Positions 12,199 through 22,604 are shown, counted from the first letter of the stretch. The stretch: DNA of 64,000 bases from Omphiscola glabra (GCA_964017045.1 OZ024809.1:27396618-27460617); one strand, 5' to 3'. Notes: generated from the sequence alone by a model not told the origin. Program-made: numbers and translations.

Positions 12199-12395
12199 CG
12201 GTGGTTCTTAACTTTTCTAATGCCGCGACCCTTAAATACAGTTCCTCATGTTGTGGCGTACCCCAACCACAAAATTATTTTCGTTGCTGCTTCATAACTA
12301 TAGAGTATATGTGTTTTCTGATGGTCTTAGGTGACCCCTGTGAAAGGTTCGTTCGACCCCAAAAGGGGTCGCGACCCATAGGTTGAGAACCACTG
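12199..12395 (-). mobile_element. SPIN-like non-autonomous hAT element, copy A
   Basis: A 197-bp element whose right end GGTTGAGAACCACTG is the inverse of its left end CGGTGGTTCTTAAC. Internal landmarks, read on the minus strand: GGGGTCGAACGAAC, GGTCACCTAAGACCATC, GAAGCAGCAACGAAAATAAT and GAGGAACTGTATTTAAGG. These match my recollection of SPIN (Space Invaders) non-autonomous elements. It is flanked by 8-bp target duplications GCCTAACA (12191-12198) and GACTAACA (12396-12403), one mismatch, as expected for hAT. No transposase coding. Confidence 0.88.
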
Positions 12396-12403
12396 GACTA
12401 ACA

Positions 12404-12836
12404 GATCAGTCCGCAAGTGTGTCGTGAAAGTCTTATTGGTGTGCTCACCTTGTCTTTCGCCAGTTATGAGATCATAAATGTTTTTTTATGTCTAGGTCAA
12501 GGAAATGAGAAATCCTAATGCAAGTTTATGTTGTTTGTGAAAAGAAAATTCTTCCATATAGTCCAACTACAGCTTAAAATGGTTCATTCTTTCTAACACT
12601 CTTTGAGCAATATTCCATGAATCGATTATTGGTTTCACTAGATGACACAGCGGCAGTCATTCAGGGACACTCAACGATGCAATCTATGACGGTAAATAAT
12701 GCATCGGAACACATTCTTTGACACTTACCTAAATGACATACTGTCATTCAGAATAACATCGACGTCCAACTGACATTTGACACATACTACATTTTAACGA
12801 TTTTTGTCCCTTATCTCCACCAATATTTAATCATTT
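12404..12836. other. Unique DNA, no gene recognised
   Basis: About 430 bp of AT-leaning sequence between the SPIN-like copy and the 18-bp array. Nothing identified. Confidence 0.4.
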
Positions 12837-13110
12837 TTTTCTACTCAATGCACTTTTTCTACTCAAGGCACTTTTTCTACTCGAGGCACTTTTTCTACTC
12901 AAGGCACTTGTTCTACTCGAGGCTCTTTTTCTTCTCGAGGCTTCTTTCCTTCTCAAGGCTCTTTTTCTATTCAAGGCACTTTTTCTACTCAAGGCACTTT
13001 TTCTACTCAAGGCACTTTTTCTACTCAAGGCACTTTTTCTACTCAAGGCACTTTTTCTACTCAAGGCACTTTTTCTACTCAATGCTCTTTTTCTTTTCAA
13101 GCCACTTTTA
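12837..13110. repeat. Minisatellite, 18-bp unit, about 15 copies
   Basis: Unit CACTTTTTCTACTCAAGG. Open on both strands (would read as FFYSRH or SALSRK repeats) because the unit is a multiple of three without stops. Confidence 0.97.
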
Positions 13111-13479
13111 CTTAACGTTTTAATTTCTTTGAATGTTAGTGACTTTCCCCACCAGGAGCCCTTTTCATTGAATGCTTTCAGTTACAACATCCTGATCATT
13201 TGTCTGCTCGCCCCATGTACACGGAACCAGGAGATGGTATTCACGTGAGACGGCAGTATGCAGACCATGGATTAACGTCACTACCGATTTTACCATTTAG
13301 CCATAAGAAGAAAAAATCGCGGAGTACCGGTGTAAATGACTTGTGAAAAGCGATAACAACTAAATTTCCCTACAATTAAACATAGAGCTATCATATAAAC
13401 TATTTTTATTCATTTTTTGTGTGGAAAGAATAGCATTATTAACAATAATGCAACGACATCAGATTTAACTGCTATATAT
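13111..13479. other. Unique DNA, no gene recognised
   Basis: About 370 bp between two minisatellites. No coding or RNA signature seen. Confidence 0.4.
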
Positions 13480-13962
13480 TTGTAGAGATTGTTGGTGAGA
13501 AGATATTTGTAGAGGTTGTTAGTGAGATGATATTTGTAGAGATTTTTAGTGAGATGATATTTGTAGAGGTTGTTAGTGAAATGATATTTGTAGAGATTTT
13601 TAGTGAGATGACATTTGTAGAGGTTGTTGGTGAGATGATATTTGTAGAGATTTTTAGTGAGATGATATTTGTAGAGATTGTTGTTGAGATGATATTTGTA
13701 GAGATTGTTGTTGAGATGATATTTGTAGAGGTTGTTGGTGAGATGATATTTGTAGAGATTGTTGGTGAGATGATATTTGTAGAGATTGTTAGTGAGATGA
13801 TATTTGTAGAGGTTGTTAGTGAGATGATATTTGTAGAGGTTGTTGGTGAGATGATATTTGTAGAGATTGTTGGTGAGATGATATTTGTAGAGGTTGTTAG
13901 TGAGATGATATTTGTAGAGATTTTTAGTGAGATGATATTTGTAGAGGTTATTGGTTAGCTGG
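13480..13962. repeat. Minisatellite, 27-bp unit, about 18 copies
   Basis: Unit core GAGATGATATTTGTAGAG then (A/G)TTGTT(A/G)GT. One frame reads as MIFVEIVGE-like repeats. Variants at two positions are shuffled along the array. Confidence 0.97.
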
Positions 13963-14175
13963 ATAGTTGTAGAGATCGTGGAAGTTCACAACGTGTTCAG
14001 TTTGATATGGAGACGCGTCTACCACCTCGTGTCGGCCCAAGAACTCGGTGATCATAACGTTACGCCGGCGTCTGGAAATAGCCCGTTTAATCAGCGCCGT
14101 TAATAGATCCCCGACACCCCAGGGCGTGAACGAGCCGCTGATAACTGCATCCTGATACTTGCATGTCATCAGCCG
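13963..14175 (-). pseudogene. Unidentified coding-like fragment
   Basis: On the minus strand an open stretch reads CKYQDAVISGSFTPWGVGDL, then LTALIKRAISRRRRNVMITE, then FLGRHEVVDASPYQTEH. Its composition is balanced and unlike the repeat-derived frames nearby, so it may be an exon or a decayed transposon ORF. I do not recognise the family. It ends at a stop inside the 27-bp array and begins beside the SINE head. No partner exons were identified. Confidence 0.3.
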
Positions 14176-14396
14176 AGTGGACACTTATTTGCTTGGTTCG
14201 AAGTGGGATTGGATTTATACGTGCCCGGATCTGGCACACTCAGAGACATCATCTTGTGACAGAGGCCTTAGGATTTGGCGTGATGTCTATGATTACACGA
14301 AGCCTTAGCAAGGACCTGTCCAATTTTATATATATATATATTTAAAAGAAGTTTTAACCCAGTTAATGGCCTAGAAATGTCGATATCAATTTCTCT
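14164..14396 (+). mobile_element. tRNA-derived SINE, longer copy
   Basis: The head contains AGCCGAGTGGA (A box-like, about 14170) and GGTTCGAAGTG (B box-like, about 14194), as in a Leu/Ser-type tRNA. The tail from 14232 (TGGCACACTCAGAGACATCA) to 14396, with an internal TA-rich tract, is repeated nearly identically at 16441-16605. The element end and target duplication are uncertain. Confidence 0.65.
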
Positions 14397-14937
14397 ATCC
14401 GGAAGTACAGTCGTCAACGGTTCTAAACCTTTAAACGATCACTCCCCCAGCCCACTTCTACATTAAAACAAGGCCATGTAGTCGCTTGCCTTGTCTAAAT
14501 GCACCCCTGGGACAAATCACAAAAGCTACACATTCCTAACACGCACATCATTTATTTAAAGCGCCGCCCACCGGGGGCCAGTCGCCCCCTTCGCACCCCT
14601 AAGTACGCCACTCAGGTTGTGCACCTGACGTGACGCTCCGTGATAGTGTCCTGTGCTTACATTGAACGTATTTGGCGTAGCGCTTGTTTTTAAAGCTTAC
14701 CCGTTGAACTTCAATACGGTTTCATCTCCCTAAATGGTCCAAATATTGGTTTATACGGCATGTCACTTTACTTTAACAAGTCCCCCCCCCCCCGCCCACC
14801 CTTTCTCACTCAAACATAATTTTTCTGTTTAAAAAAAAAAAATCACCGTTTCCCATGTTCGTATGCACGTTTAATGAGTTTAATGAGTACAATTCTCATT
14901 AGTTTATAACATGCGTGGGTTAGAGTAGGATTCAAAC
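14397..14937. other. Unique DNA, no gene recognised
   Basis: About 540 bp with a poly-C run near 14785 and a poly-A run near 14835. Nothing identified. Confidence 0.4.
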
Positions 14938-15122
14938 CAGCGGTTCTCAACCTATGGGTCCCGACCCCTTTGGGGGTCGAACGACCCTTAAGGGGTTGCC
15001 TAAGACCATAGTAAAACGCATACTTATAAAGTAGCACAGAAACCATTTTGATGGTTAGTTGTCACCACGACACGAGGAACTGTATTAAAGGGTCGCGGCA
15101 CTAGCAAGGTTGAGAACCAATG
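14938..15122 (+). mobile_element. SPIN-like non-autonomous hAT element, copy B
   Basis: A 185-bp element starting CAGCGGTTCTCAACCTATGG and ending AAGGTTGAGAACCAATG, opposite in orientation to copy A. Shared landmarks: GGGGTCGAACGACCC, GCCTAAGACCATAG and GAGGAACTGTATTAAAGG. Candidate 8-bp flanks ATTCAAAC and ATCTAAAA match at only 5 of 8 positions, so the target duplication has decayed or the flanks have changed. Confidence 0.88.
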
Positions 15123-16440
15123 ATCTAAAATATCTATAAATATGACGTGTAAGACGGTAAATCAAGCACGGCATTCCACGACCAGCCATCCGGCAGCCTT
15201 TCAGGCAGTTATTTCAGGCAGTGATTTCATCACGGCAGAGTCGTGCGTCTTTCTTCCAACTCCCGGCACAGTCATCGAACACCGGTGTTTGCCGTGCGAT
15301 TTACTCCATAAAGAATCTTAACTTAATAAATATTACCATGTTGACCCTGGTACATACGCTTGTGACCTGATACGGGCTGGGAAGCGGCTCGGGTGGATAT
15401 GGAGCTTCGGGCTGGACCAACCAGCGGAAAGTTTTAAACTGCTTTGCTATAGATAGACATTGGACTTCTTGGTACTCGTACCCTCAAATAGCTTTTGGCG
15501 AAAGTTGTGTAACACGGTATGGGATATGGATAACACACCAGTGCATTGTATGCGATCAGTTTATGTGATTATCCTGTGGTTTAGTTTGATCTGTGTTGTG
15601 GTATCTTGTTTGGTCTGTGAATACGTCTGTGTTTCTTCAATTTAAAAGTCTGTTGATTCAAAGGATCCCCATATTCATCTAATAATATCTTATCTATATC
15701 TGTATGTATGTCCGGGGTTAACCCCAGACTACTTGTTTTAATGAAGAATAAGAAAACACATTATTAGAAGACAAAAATTATGCCAATGAATTTTTTATTA
15801 CCATTACACACTATAATATACTTTTTTTTTTTTTTTTTTAAATTTCCGAAACTAACCTGGTGACCGACGGAAAGAATAGATGTATTGGTCATATATATAT
15901 ATATATACATTTGTCAACGTTTGCTTGATGTATTGGTCTTTTATATATATATACATACATGTGTCAATGTTTGCTTGATGTATCGGTCAACATTTGATGC
16001 ATGTGTTATTAGCTCGTGCCTGGTGCCTGTACTCGGTGGCGTACCCATCATCTTGTTGACTCAGTCAATTGAGGCACGTCGGGTATGTTCAATGCTTATG
16101 TCTCATGTGTTAAATTGTTTGCTCTGGTGCAGGGATTCCCACATTTATCCCGGACGTCTTAAAATGTTGACCACCAGCGTCTATCCCCCTCGTGTGCACG
16201 TGGACATATTTGAATGCGTTGGGCCACTCATATTTGGCCATAGAGCCAGACTTCTTCAAAGTTTTCCAGTTGTTAACTTCAGGACTCTTCTGGTAGAATA
16301 AGTCCTAGAGAACTTTTATAGATTTTGGTTTAAAGTTCTGTTGATGTCATACTTAACTCTGCAGTAGCATGGCTTATTGTGTTGCCGTCGACTCAGGGAA
16401 CCCTTGCAACAAGAGAAAGTACCAGCCAAGCTCTACATCA
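15123..16440. other. Unique DNA, no gene recognised
   Basis: About 1.3 kb containing a poly-T run near 15825, two near copies of a block with TGTCAA(C/T)GTTTGCTTGATGTA (about 15911 and 15961) and TA-rich microsatellite tracts. Open frames lack recognisable domains. Confidence 0.4.
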
Positions 16441-16605
16441 TGGCACACTCAGAGACATCATCTTGTGACAGAGGCCTTAGGATTTGGCGTGATGTCTATG
16501 ATTACACGAAGCCTTAGCAAGGACCTGTCCAATTTTATATATATTTTTTTTAAAAAGAAGTTTTAACCCAGTTAATGGCCTAGAAATGTCGATATCAATT
16601 TCTCT
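16441..16605 (+). mobile_element. SINE tail, headless second copy
   Basis: 165 bp almost identical to 14232-14396, differing visibly only in the TA/T-rich tract, but lacking the tRNA-like head. A 5'-truncated retroposed copy or a local duplication. Confidence 0.75.
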
Positions 16606-17004
16606 CTGGCCTACGTTAAAAGTCAGTGAGTCCAAAGCTAGAGAACCGCTGCAATAAAATGTGAAGTGTCAGGCAAGCTTTGCCCCCGACTCCCAAGTTA
16701 AAGAACCGCTGCAATCACAGAACGTATCATGCAAGCTCTGGTCGGCAATGTCATGACGTACCCTGCTGGCTTACTTAAAGATCCGGGTAACCCAGCCATA
16801 ATACTGTGGGACAGCGGAGACAGTATGTGAACTTTTACTCATGGCTACATGTAGATTGGCGACTGTGATTGGGTGTGTAACATTTGTTTCTGCAAGTTTA
16901 GCCATGAGTATCCAGTTTTATATACAGACAATAATAATAATAATATTGGTTTAGTCACTGCCCATGGGTTTTTAACAGTATTTCCAGTTTCTCACAGATC
17001 TGCA
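16606..17004. other. Unique DNA with a small degenerate repeat
   Basis: Contains two diverged copies of a block with AGAACCGCTGCAAT (about 16640 and 16702) and an (AAT)n tract near 16930. No gene recognised. Confidence 0.4.
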
Positions 17005-19215
17005 ATAGGTTTCACGTGGTGTCTGCTATGGTTTCATGTGGTGTCTGCTATTGGTTCATGTGATGTCTGCTATTGGTTTCACGTGATGTCTGCTATTGGT
17101 TCACGTGGTGTCTGCTATTGGTTTTATGTGGTGTCTGCTATTGGTTTTATGTGATGTCTGCTATTGGTTTCATGTGGTGTCTGCTATTGGTTCATGTGAT
17201 GTCTGCTATTGGTTTCACGTGATGTCTGCTATTGGTTTTATGTGGTGTCTGCTATTGGTTTTATGTGATGTCTGCTATTGGTTTCATGTGGTGTCTGCTA
17301 TTGGTTCACGTGATGTCTGCTATTGGTTTTATGTGATGTCTGCTATTGGTTCATGTGGTGTCTGCTATTGGTTTTATGTGGTGTCTGCTATTGGTTTTAT
17401 GTGATGTCTGCTATTGGTCCATGTGATGTCTGCTATTGGTTTCACGTGATGTCTGCTATTGGTTTCATGTGGTGTCTGCTATTGGTTTCACGTGATGTCT
17501 GCTATTGGTTTCATGTGGTGTCTGCTATTGGTTTCATGTGATGTCTGCTATTGGTTTCATGTGATGTCTGCTATTGGTTTCATGTGGTGTCTGCTATTGG
17601 TTTTATGTGATGTCTGCTATTGGTTCATGTGATGTCTGCTATTGGTTTCATGTGGTGTCTGCTATTGGTTCATGTGATGTCTGCTATTGGTTTTATGTGA
17701 TGTCTGCTATTGGTTGTATGTGATGTCTGCTATTGGTTTCATGTGGTGTCTGCTATTGGTTTCATGTGGTGTCTGCTATTGGTTGTATGTGATGTCTGCT
17801 ATTGGTTGTATGTGATGTCTGCTATTGGTTTTATGTGATGTCTGCTATTGGTTTCACGTGAAGTCTGCTATTGGTTTCATGTGATGTCTGCTATTGGTTT
17901 CATGTGGTGTCTGCTATTGGTTTTATGTGATGTCTGCTATTGGTTGTATGTGATGTCTGCTATTGGTTGTATGTGATGTCTGCTATTGGTTTCACGTGAT
18001 GTCTGCTATTGGTTTCATGTGGTGTCTGCTATTGGTTTCATGTGGTGTCTGCTATTGGTTCATGTGATGTCTGCTATTGGTTTCATGTGGTGTCTGCTAT
18101 TGGTTTCATGTGGTGTCTGCTATTAGTTCATGTGATGTCTGCTATTGGTTTCATGTGGTGTCTGCTATTGGTTCATGTGGTGTCTGCTATTGGTTCATGT
18201 GGTGTCTGCTATTGGTTCACGTGGTGTCTGCTATTGGTTCACGTGGTGTCTGCTATTGGTTTTATGTGATGTCTGCTATTGGTTTTATGTGATGTCTGCA
18301 ATTGGTTTCACGTGATGTCTGCTATTGGTTTTATGTGATGTCTGCTATTGGTTTTATGTGATGTCTGCTATTGGTTTCACGTGATGTCTGCTATTGGTTT
18401 TATGTGATGTCTGCTATTGGTTTCACGTGATGTCTGCTATTGGTTCATGTGATGTCTGCTATTGGTTTCACGTGATGTCTGCTATTGGTTTTATGTGATG
18501 TCTGCTATTGGTTTCACGTGATGTCTGCTATTGGTTTCATGTGGTGTCTGCTATTGGTTTCATGTGATGTCTGCTATTGGTTTCATGTGATGTCTGCTAT
18601 TGGTTTCATGTGGTGTCTGCTATTGGTTTCATGTGGTGTCTGCTATTGGTTTCATGTGGTGTCTGCTATTGGTTTCATGTGGTGTCTGCTATTGGTTCAT
18701 GTGGTGCCTGCTATTGGTTTCACGTGGTGTCTGCTATTGGTTTCATGTGATGTCTGCTATTGGTTCATGTGGTGCCTGCTATTGGTTTCACGTGGTGTCT
18801 GCTATTGGTTTTATGTGATGTCTGCTATTGGTTTCATGTGGTGTCTGCTATTGGTTTCATGTGGTGTCTGCTATTGGTTTCATGTGGTGTCTGCTATTGG
18901 TTCATGTGGTGCCTGCTATTGGTTTCACGTGGTGTCTGCTATTGGTTTCATGTGATGTCTGCTATTGGTTCATGTGGTGCCTGCTATTGGTTTCACGTGG
19001 TGTCTGCTATTGGTTTCATGTGATGTCTGCTATTGGTTCATGTGGTGCCTGCTATTGGTTTCACGTGGTGTCTGCTATTGGTTTCATGTGGTGTCTGCTA
19101 TTGGTTCATGTGGTGCCTGCTATTGGTTTCACGTGGTGTCTGCTATTGGTTTCATGTGGTGTCTGCTATTGGGTTCATGTAGTGCCTGCTATTGGTTTCA
19201 TTTGGTGTCTGCTAC
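17005..19215. repeat. Large minisatellite, 22/23-bp unit, about 97 copies
   Basis: Unit TTTCATGTGGTGTCTGCTAT plus TGG, in 23-bp and 22-bp forms (TTT or TT). Variant sites are CATGTG/CACGTG/TATGTG and GGTGTC/GATGTC. Mixing of 22- and 23-mers means that no frame stays open for long. The final units decay into TTTTATGAAGTGTGTC-like copies up to about 19270. Confidence 0.98.
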
Positions 19216-19499
19216 TGATTTTATGAAGTGTGTCTGTCAGTAATTTTATGCAGTGTCTGCAATAGGTTTTGCTGAATGTCTACTAGTTGTTTTACTCATT
19301 ATCTTCTAGTGGTTTTACTCATTATCTTCTAGTGGTTTTACTCATTATCTTCTAGTGGTTTGCACTGTGTCTTTCATTGGTTAATGCTTCCAACAATGGG
19401 CTACTGTGACGTGACAGGGTTGTGATTTCAACAAGTACATCGCCACGTCCGTGTCAAGTCTCAAGTCCATTTCCTTGAAACACTTTGGTCTTACTGATT
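19216..19499. repeat. Decayed array end and a short ~23-bp repeat
   Basis: Degenerate units continue the preceding array. Then come three copies of a block with TTACTCATTATCTTCTAGTG (about 19290-19360), followed by unique DNA. Confidence 0.75.
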
Positions 19500-19973
19500 A
19501 TTAATGGTTGATCTGTGACAAGGACACAACTCTGTCTCAACTAGGTTTTCTTCTGCGGTGTATGTCAGTAAAGTTTGATCTGTGACAAGGACGCAACTCT
19601 GTCTCAACTAGGTTTTCTTCTGCGGTGTATGTCAGTAATGTTTGATCTGTGACAAGGACACAACTCTGTCTCAACTAGGTTTTCTTCTCCGGTGTATGTC
19701 AGTAATGGTTGATCTGTGACAAGGACACAACTCTGTCTCAACTAGGTTTTCTTCTGCGGTGTATGTCAGTAATGTTTGATCTGTGACAAGGACACAACTC
19801 TGTCTCAACTAGGTTTTCTTCTCCGGTGTATGTCAGTAATGTTTGATCTGTGACAAGGACACAACTCTATCTCAACTAGGTTTTTTTCTGCGGTGTAGTC
19901 AGTAATGTTTGATCTGTGACAAGGACACAGCTCTATCTCAACTAGGTTTTCTTCTGCGGTGTATGTCAGTAAT
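19500..19973. repeat. Minisatellite, 67-bp unit, 7 copies
   Basis: Unit contains TTTGATCTGTGACAAGGACA, then CAACTCTGTCTCAACTAGG, then TTTTCTTCTGCGGTGTATG. Few differences between copies. Confidence 0.97.
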
Positions 19974-20461
19974 TCTTTTAGTGAAGTGATTTAGGTAATT
20001 TTTAAATATTTTTTCCTTTTGCCGGTATCCGTCCGTCACAGGTAAATGATCATGTAGTATTGTACCTTGGCAGCTGTGATATTTGCGTAACAGATGCAAG
20101 TGATGCGTGTCTGAGACTACTGATCAAATAGGAAATTATTGAGTCATATGTAACTTCCACCATCCACCCCAACTCTCAATATGACCTTTGGGAGTAATAT
20201 TCATAGAAATGTAAACATTTTCTTCTTCATTATGCCGAGTGTATTTTGTGAAATGTTCCGAGAGAATTGTGAACATTTTCACAGCGTACCAAATGTCACC
20301 TAAGAAATGTTTGTGTGATGAAAAAAAAGCAACAATCCATTTGGCATACATCCATGTGAATGATATTTGAGATTATCGTGAATTAAGTTAAAAGGGAAAA
20401 CAAAAGATTTAGAAATTAGAAGACTCGTGTTTAAAGCGTATCTTTCTTTTAACCAAATATG
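19974..20461. other. Unique DNA, no gene recognised
   Basis: About 490 bp, AT-leaning. Nothing identified. Confidence 0.4.
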
Positions 20462-20637
20462 CTCTGTGGTTTCAACGGACGCACTGTTGGTCTACAGCGT
20501 AACTCAGTACTGGTGATCGGATCTGTGGTTTCAACGGACGCACTGTTGGTCTACAGCGTAACTCAGTACTGGTTATCGGCTCTGTGGTTTCAACAGACGC
20601 ACTGTTGGTCTACAGCGTAACTCAGTACTGGTGATCT
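20462..20637. repeat. Minisatellite, 59-bp unit, 3 copies
   Basis: Unit contains TCTGTGGTTTCAACGGACGC and CTACAGCGTAACTCAGTACT. Copies nearly identical. Confidence 0.95.
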
Positions 20638-20716
20638 CTTTTAGTGTGTGTTGGAAGGGATGGGGGGAGGGCTTGTTTTCACAGCTGAAGAGTTGGTAAA
20701 AATCGCAGTCTTTTGA

Positions 20717-20802
20717 TTGTGCCTATTTCCCCACTACATATGCCTATACCCCCACTGATTGTGCCTATTTCCCCCCACTTATTGTGCCTATTTCCCCCAT
20801 AA
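20717..20802. repeat. Short tandem repeat, about 22-bp unit
   Basis: Four copies of a GATTGTGCCTATTTCCCCC-like unit. Confidence 0.85.
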
Positions 20803-20916
20803 GGCACAGAAATAATTTAATCAACGGGGAACCAAATTTTTGAATAAATGTCTTATAAAATATAAATACAATAAAGTTCAGTCTCGTTGCAATCCATGAT
20901 GTCTGTCGCGTCTTAG

Positions 20917-21222
20917 TTTGTGTTGACCGTTGTTAGAACGAGGCATGCACAAGGGCTTCCTTGGTTTGTACAAAATGGTAGTTTGTGTTGACCGTTGTTA
21001 GAACGAGGCATGCACAAGGGCTTCCTTGGTTTGTACAAAATGGTAGTTTGTGTTGACCGTTGTTAGAACGAGGCATGCACAAGGGCTTCCTTGGTTTGTA
21101 CAAAATGGTAGTTTGTGTTGACCGTTGTTAGAACGAGGCATGGACTAGGGCTTCCTTGGTTTGTACAAAATGGTAGTTTGTGTTGACCGTTGTTAGAACG
21201 AGGCATGCACAAGGGCTTCCTT
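20917..21222. repeat. Minisatellite, 65-bp unit, about 5 copies
   Basis: Unit contains GTTTGTGTTGACCGTTGTTA, then GAACGAGGCATGCACAAGGG, then CTTCCTTGGTTTGTACAAAA. Nearly identical; one copy has GGACTAGGG. Confidence 0.97.
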
Positions 21223-21238
21223 GGTTTTTTCACTTATC

Positions 21239-21405
21239 TTTTGCTGCCCTCTTGGATACTATTTCTGAGCTAAGTGCTATATTATATATTTTTTGATACA
21301 TTTTTAAATTTTATTCGTGTTTCTGTTTGTTCGCTGATGAAGGCTTCCTGCCGACACGTTCGTTGTTTTGTTGCGTTCCTTTCATCAGGTTTAACCTTAC
21401 TGTGT
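21239..21405 (+). repeat. Dispersed repeat, forward copy
   Basis: Contains CTGATGAAGGCTTCCTGCCG and ACACGTTCGTTGTTTTGTTG. Similar sequence occurs inverted at about 25770-25930, including a CTAAGTG block at the far end. Probably part of a transposable element; possibly a Penelope-like terminal region (inference). Confidence 0.55.
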
Positions 21406-21867
21406 TTTACTAATTTCCTATTGGTTTGTACAAAAATGGTACACGTTATGATCCCAGCTTACGTCTTCTTTGTCGTTTCATTAATGTTGAAACACTTGCC
21501 GGCACGGCGCCAACTACTCGCAGTTTTGGCGCTTTAAAAACAACTACATTATCCAGCAGGTTGCGAACTGCCAACCCTGCAGCTACTAGCCACCCCAACC
21601 GTCCGCACTGCCTTGTCTTGCAGGTCTATATATCTCGTGGCCTTCTATCGCTCAGAGGTGTAGAGAACGCCGGAAAAAAAACACTGTCAGCTCTCAGTGG
21701 CAAGCTGGATATAGAAATCCTTCCGTCTAACATTGTTGTACGATATCAAGAACGTTTATGGTGTGGTGTGTATCGGCGTTCGTGCATATTTAAAGTTCGC
21801 GACAATATGGTTTCTTTTTTTTTTTTAATTCTTTTTTTTGGTAGGGAGGTGTGGTGGATGAAAACCT
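21406..21867. other. GC-richer unique DNA upstream of the arrestin
   Basis: About 460 bp, less AT-rich than its surroundings, open on + but with no domain that I recognise (a reading contains SLRGVENAGKKTLSALSGKL). It may be a decayed transposon ORF following the dispersed repeat, or 5' flanking DNA of the arrestin gene. Confidence 0.35.
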
Positions 21868-22050
21868 GAAATAGTGTGTTGTTTATCGCTGAAATAGTGT
21901 GATGTTTATCGCTGAAATAGTGTGTTGTTTATCGCTGAAATAGTGTGTTGTTTATCGCTGAAATAGTGTTTTGTTTATCGCTGAAATAGTGTGCTGTTTA
22001 TCGCTGAAATAGTGTGATGTTTATCGCTGAAATAGCGTGTTGTTTATCGT
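21868..22050. repeat. Minisatellite, 23-bp unit, 8 copies
   Basis: Unit GAAATAGTGTGTTGTTTATC plus GCT. Confidence 0.97.
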
Positions 22051-22408
22051 TAATTGAAACTCGTAACGTATCAAATTCACTTACAGATATAAAATTTAAA
22101 TTGTAGAATTTAGAGTTTAGACAATTTAGACATTTTGGTATAACATAGTTTTCTTAGCGCGGATCGGTCAGTTGGACGACATCGTTTTCTTAGCTCGGAT
22201 CGGTCTGTTGGACGAGCTGTTTTAAACTGTGATTTCTCACCTTGACGGATAGCTTCGTCTAACCCAAGCAGGGTATAAGTGTGTACAAACACTACACAAC
22301 TGTGTACAAACACCACACAACTGTGTACAAACACCACACAACTGTGTACAGTCACTACAGTTCATCCTGCAATCAGGACAGGGACACGCTCACTACCAAA
22401 AGCGGAAC
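22051..22408 (+). promoter_or_regulatory. Putative arrestin 5' flank / 5' UTR
   Basis: DNA between the 23-bp array and the arrestin ATG. Two near copies of a block containing CGGATCGGTC (about 22159 and 22197) are followed by a short 21-bp array and then about 55 bp leading to the ATG. I see no convincing TATA box at a suitable place, and the transcription start cannot be fixed. An upstream non-coding exon is possible (CACTACAG near 22352 could be an acceptor). Inference from position only. Confidence 0.3.
22279..22352. repeat. Minisatellite, 21-bp unit, about 3.5 copies
   Basis: Unit CTGTGTACAAACACCACACA plus A, just upstream of the arrestin ATG and possibly within its 5' UTR. Confidence 0.93.
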
Positions 22409-22473
22409 ATGCCGGAGAAAAAGGCCAAGAAGAAAGGCGGCAAAAAATCGCCTGCCGCATCTGGGCAGACAAG
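22409..22473 (+). CDS. ARRB1: Beta-arrestin exon 1 (coding start)
   Basis: First coding exon of the arrestin gene. Arrestins bind phosphorylated active GPCRs at the plasma membrane, stop G-protein coupling and, in the beta type, recruit clathrin/AP2 and kinase scaffolds. The exon encodes M1 to T21 plus two bases of R22. The N-terminus is lysine/glycine rich (MPEKKAKKKGGKKSPAASG), longer than the few residues before RVFKK in vertebrate ARRB1. The start was chosen because the ATG has A at -3 and opens the frame that joins in phase to exon 2: AG at the end of this exon plus A at the start of the next gives Arg of RVFKK. The donor is GTTAAT, weaker than the other donors in this gene. A 21-bp minisatellite ends about 55 bp upstream, so the 5' UTR may include it. 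Paralogue assignment (ARRB1 versus a single molluscan beta-arrestin) is not decidable here. Confidence 0.85.
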
Positions 22474-22604
22474 GTTAATTATTTTAGTTTGCTTGTTTTA
22501 TCTGGGAAGATTGTGTGACGGGCCCTCGGCTCCCCGGGGTGCACGTTTGATAACCTTTCAGCAAGCGCCACCATCTCCAACCAATGCATGCTAGAATTGT
22601 TTTG

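Noticed and set aside
14164..14232. tRNA gene on the + strand
   Set aside because: A and B box-like words are present but no full cloverleaf; it continues into a repeated SINE tail.
16615..16720. AGAACCGCTGCAAT repeats as hAT ends
   Set aside because: Both copies are in the same orientation, with no inverted partner or target duplication; better explained as a small degenerate repeat.
21426..21869. Open + frame of 147 codons upstream of the arrestin
   Set aside because: No recognisable domain and it runs into poly-T sequence. Kept only as unassigned DNA.
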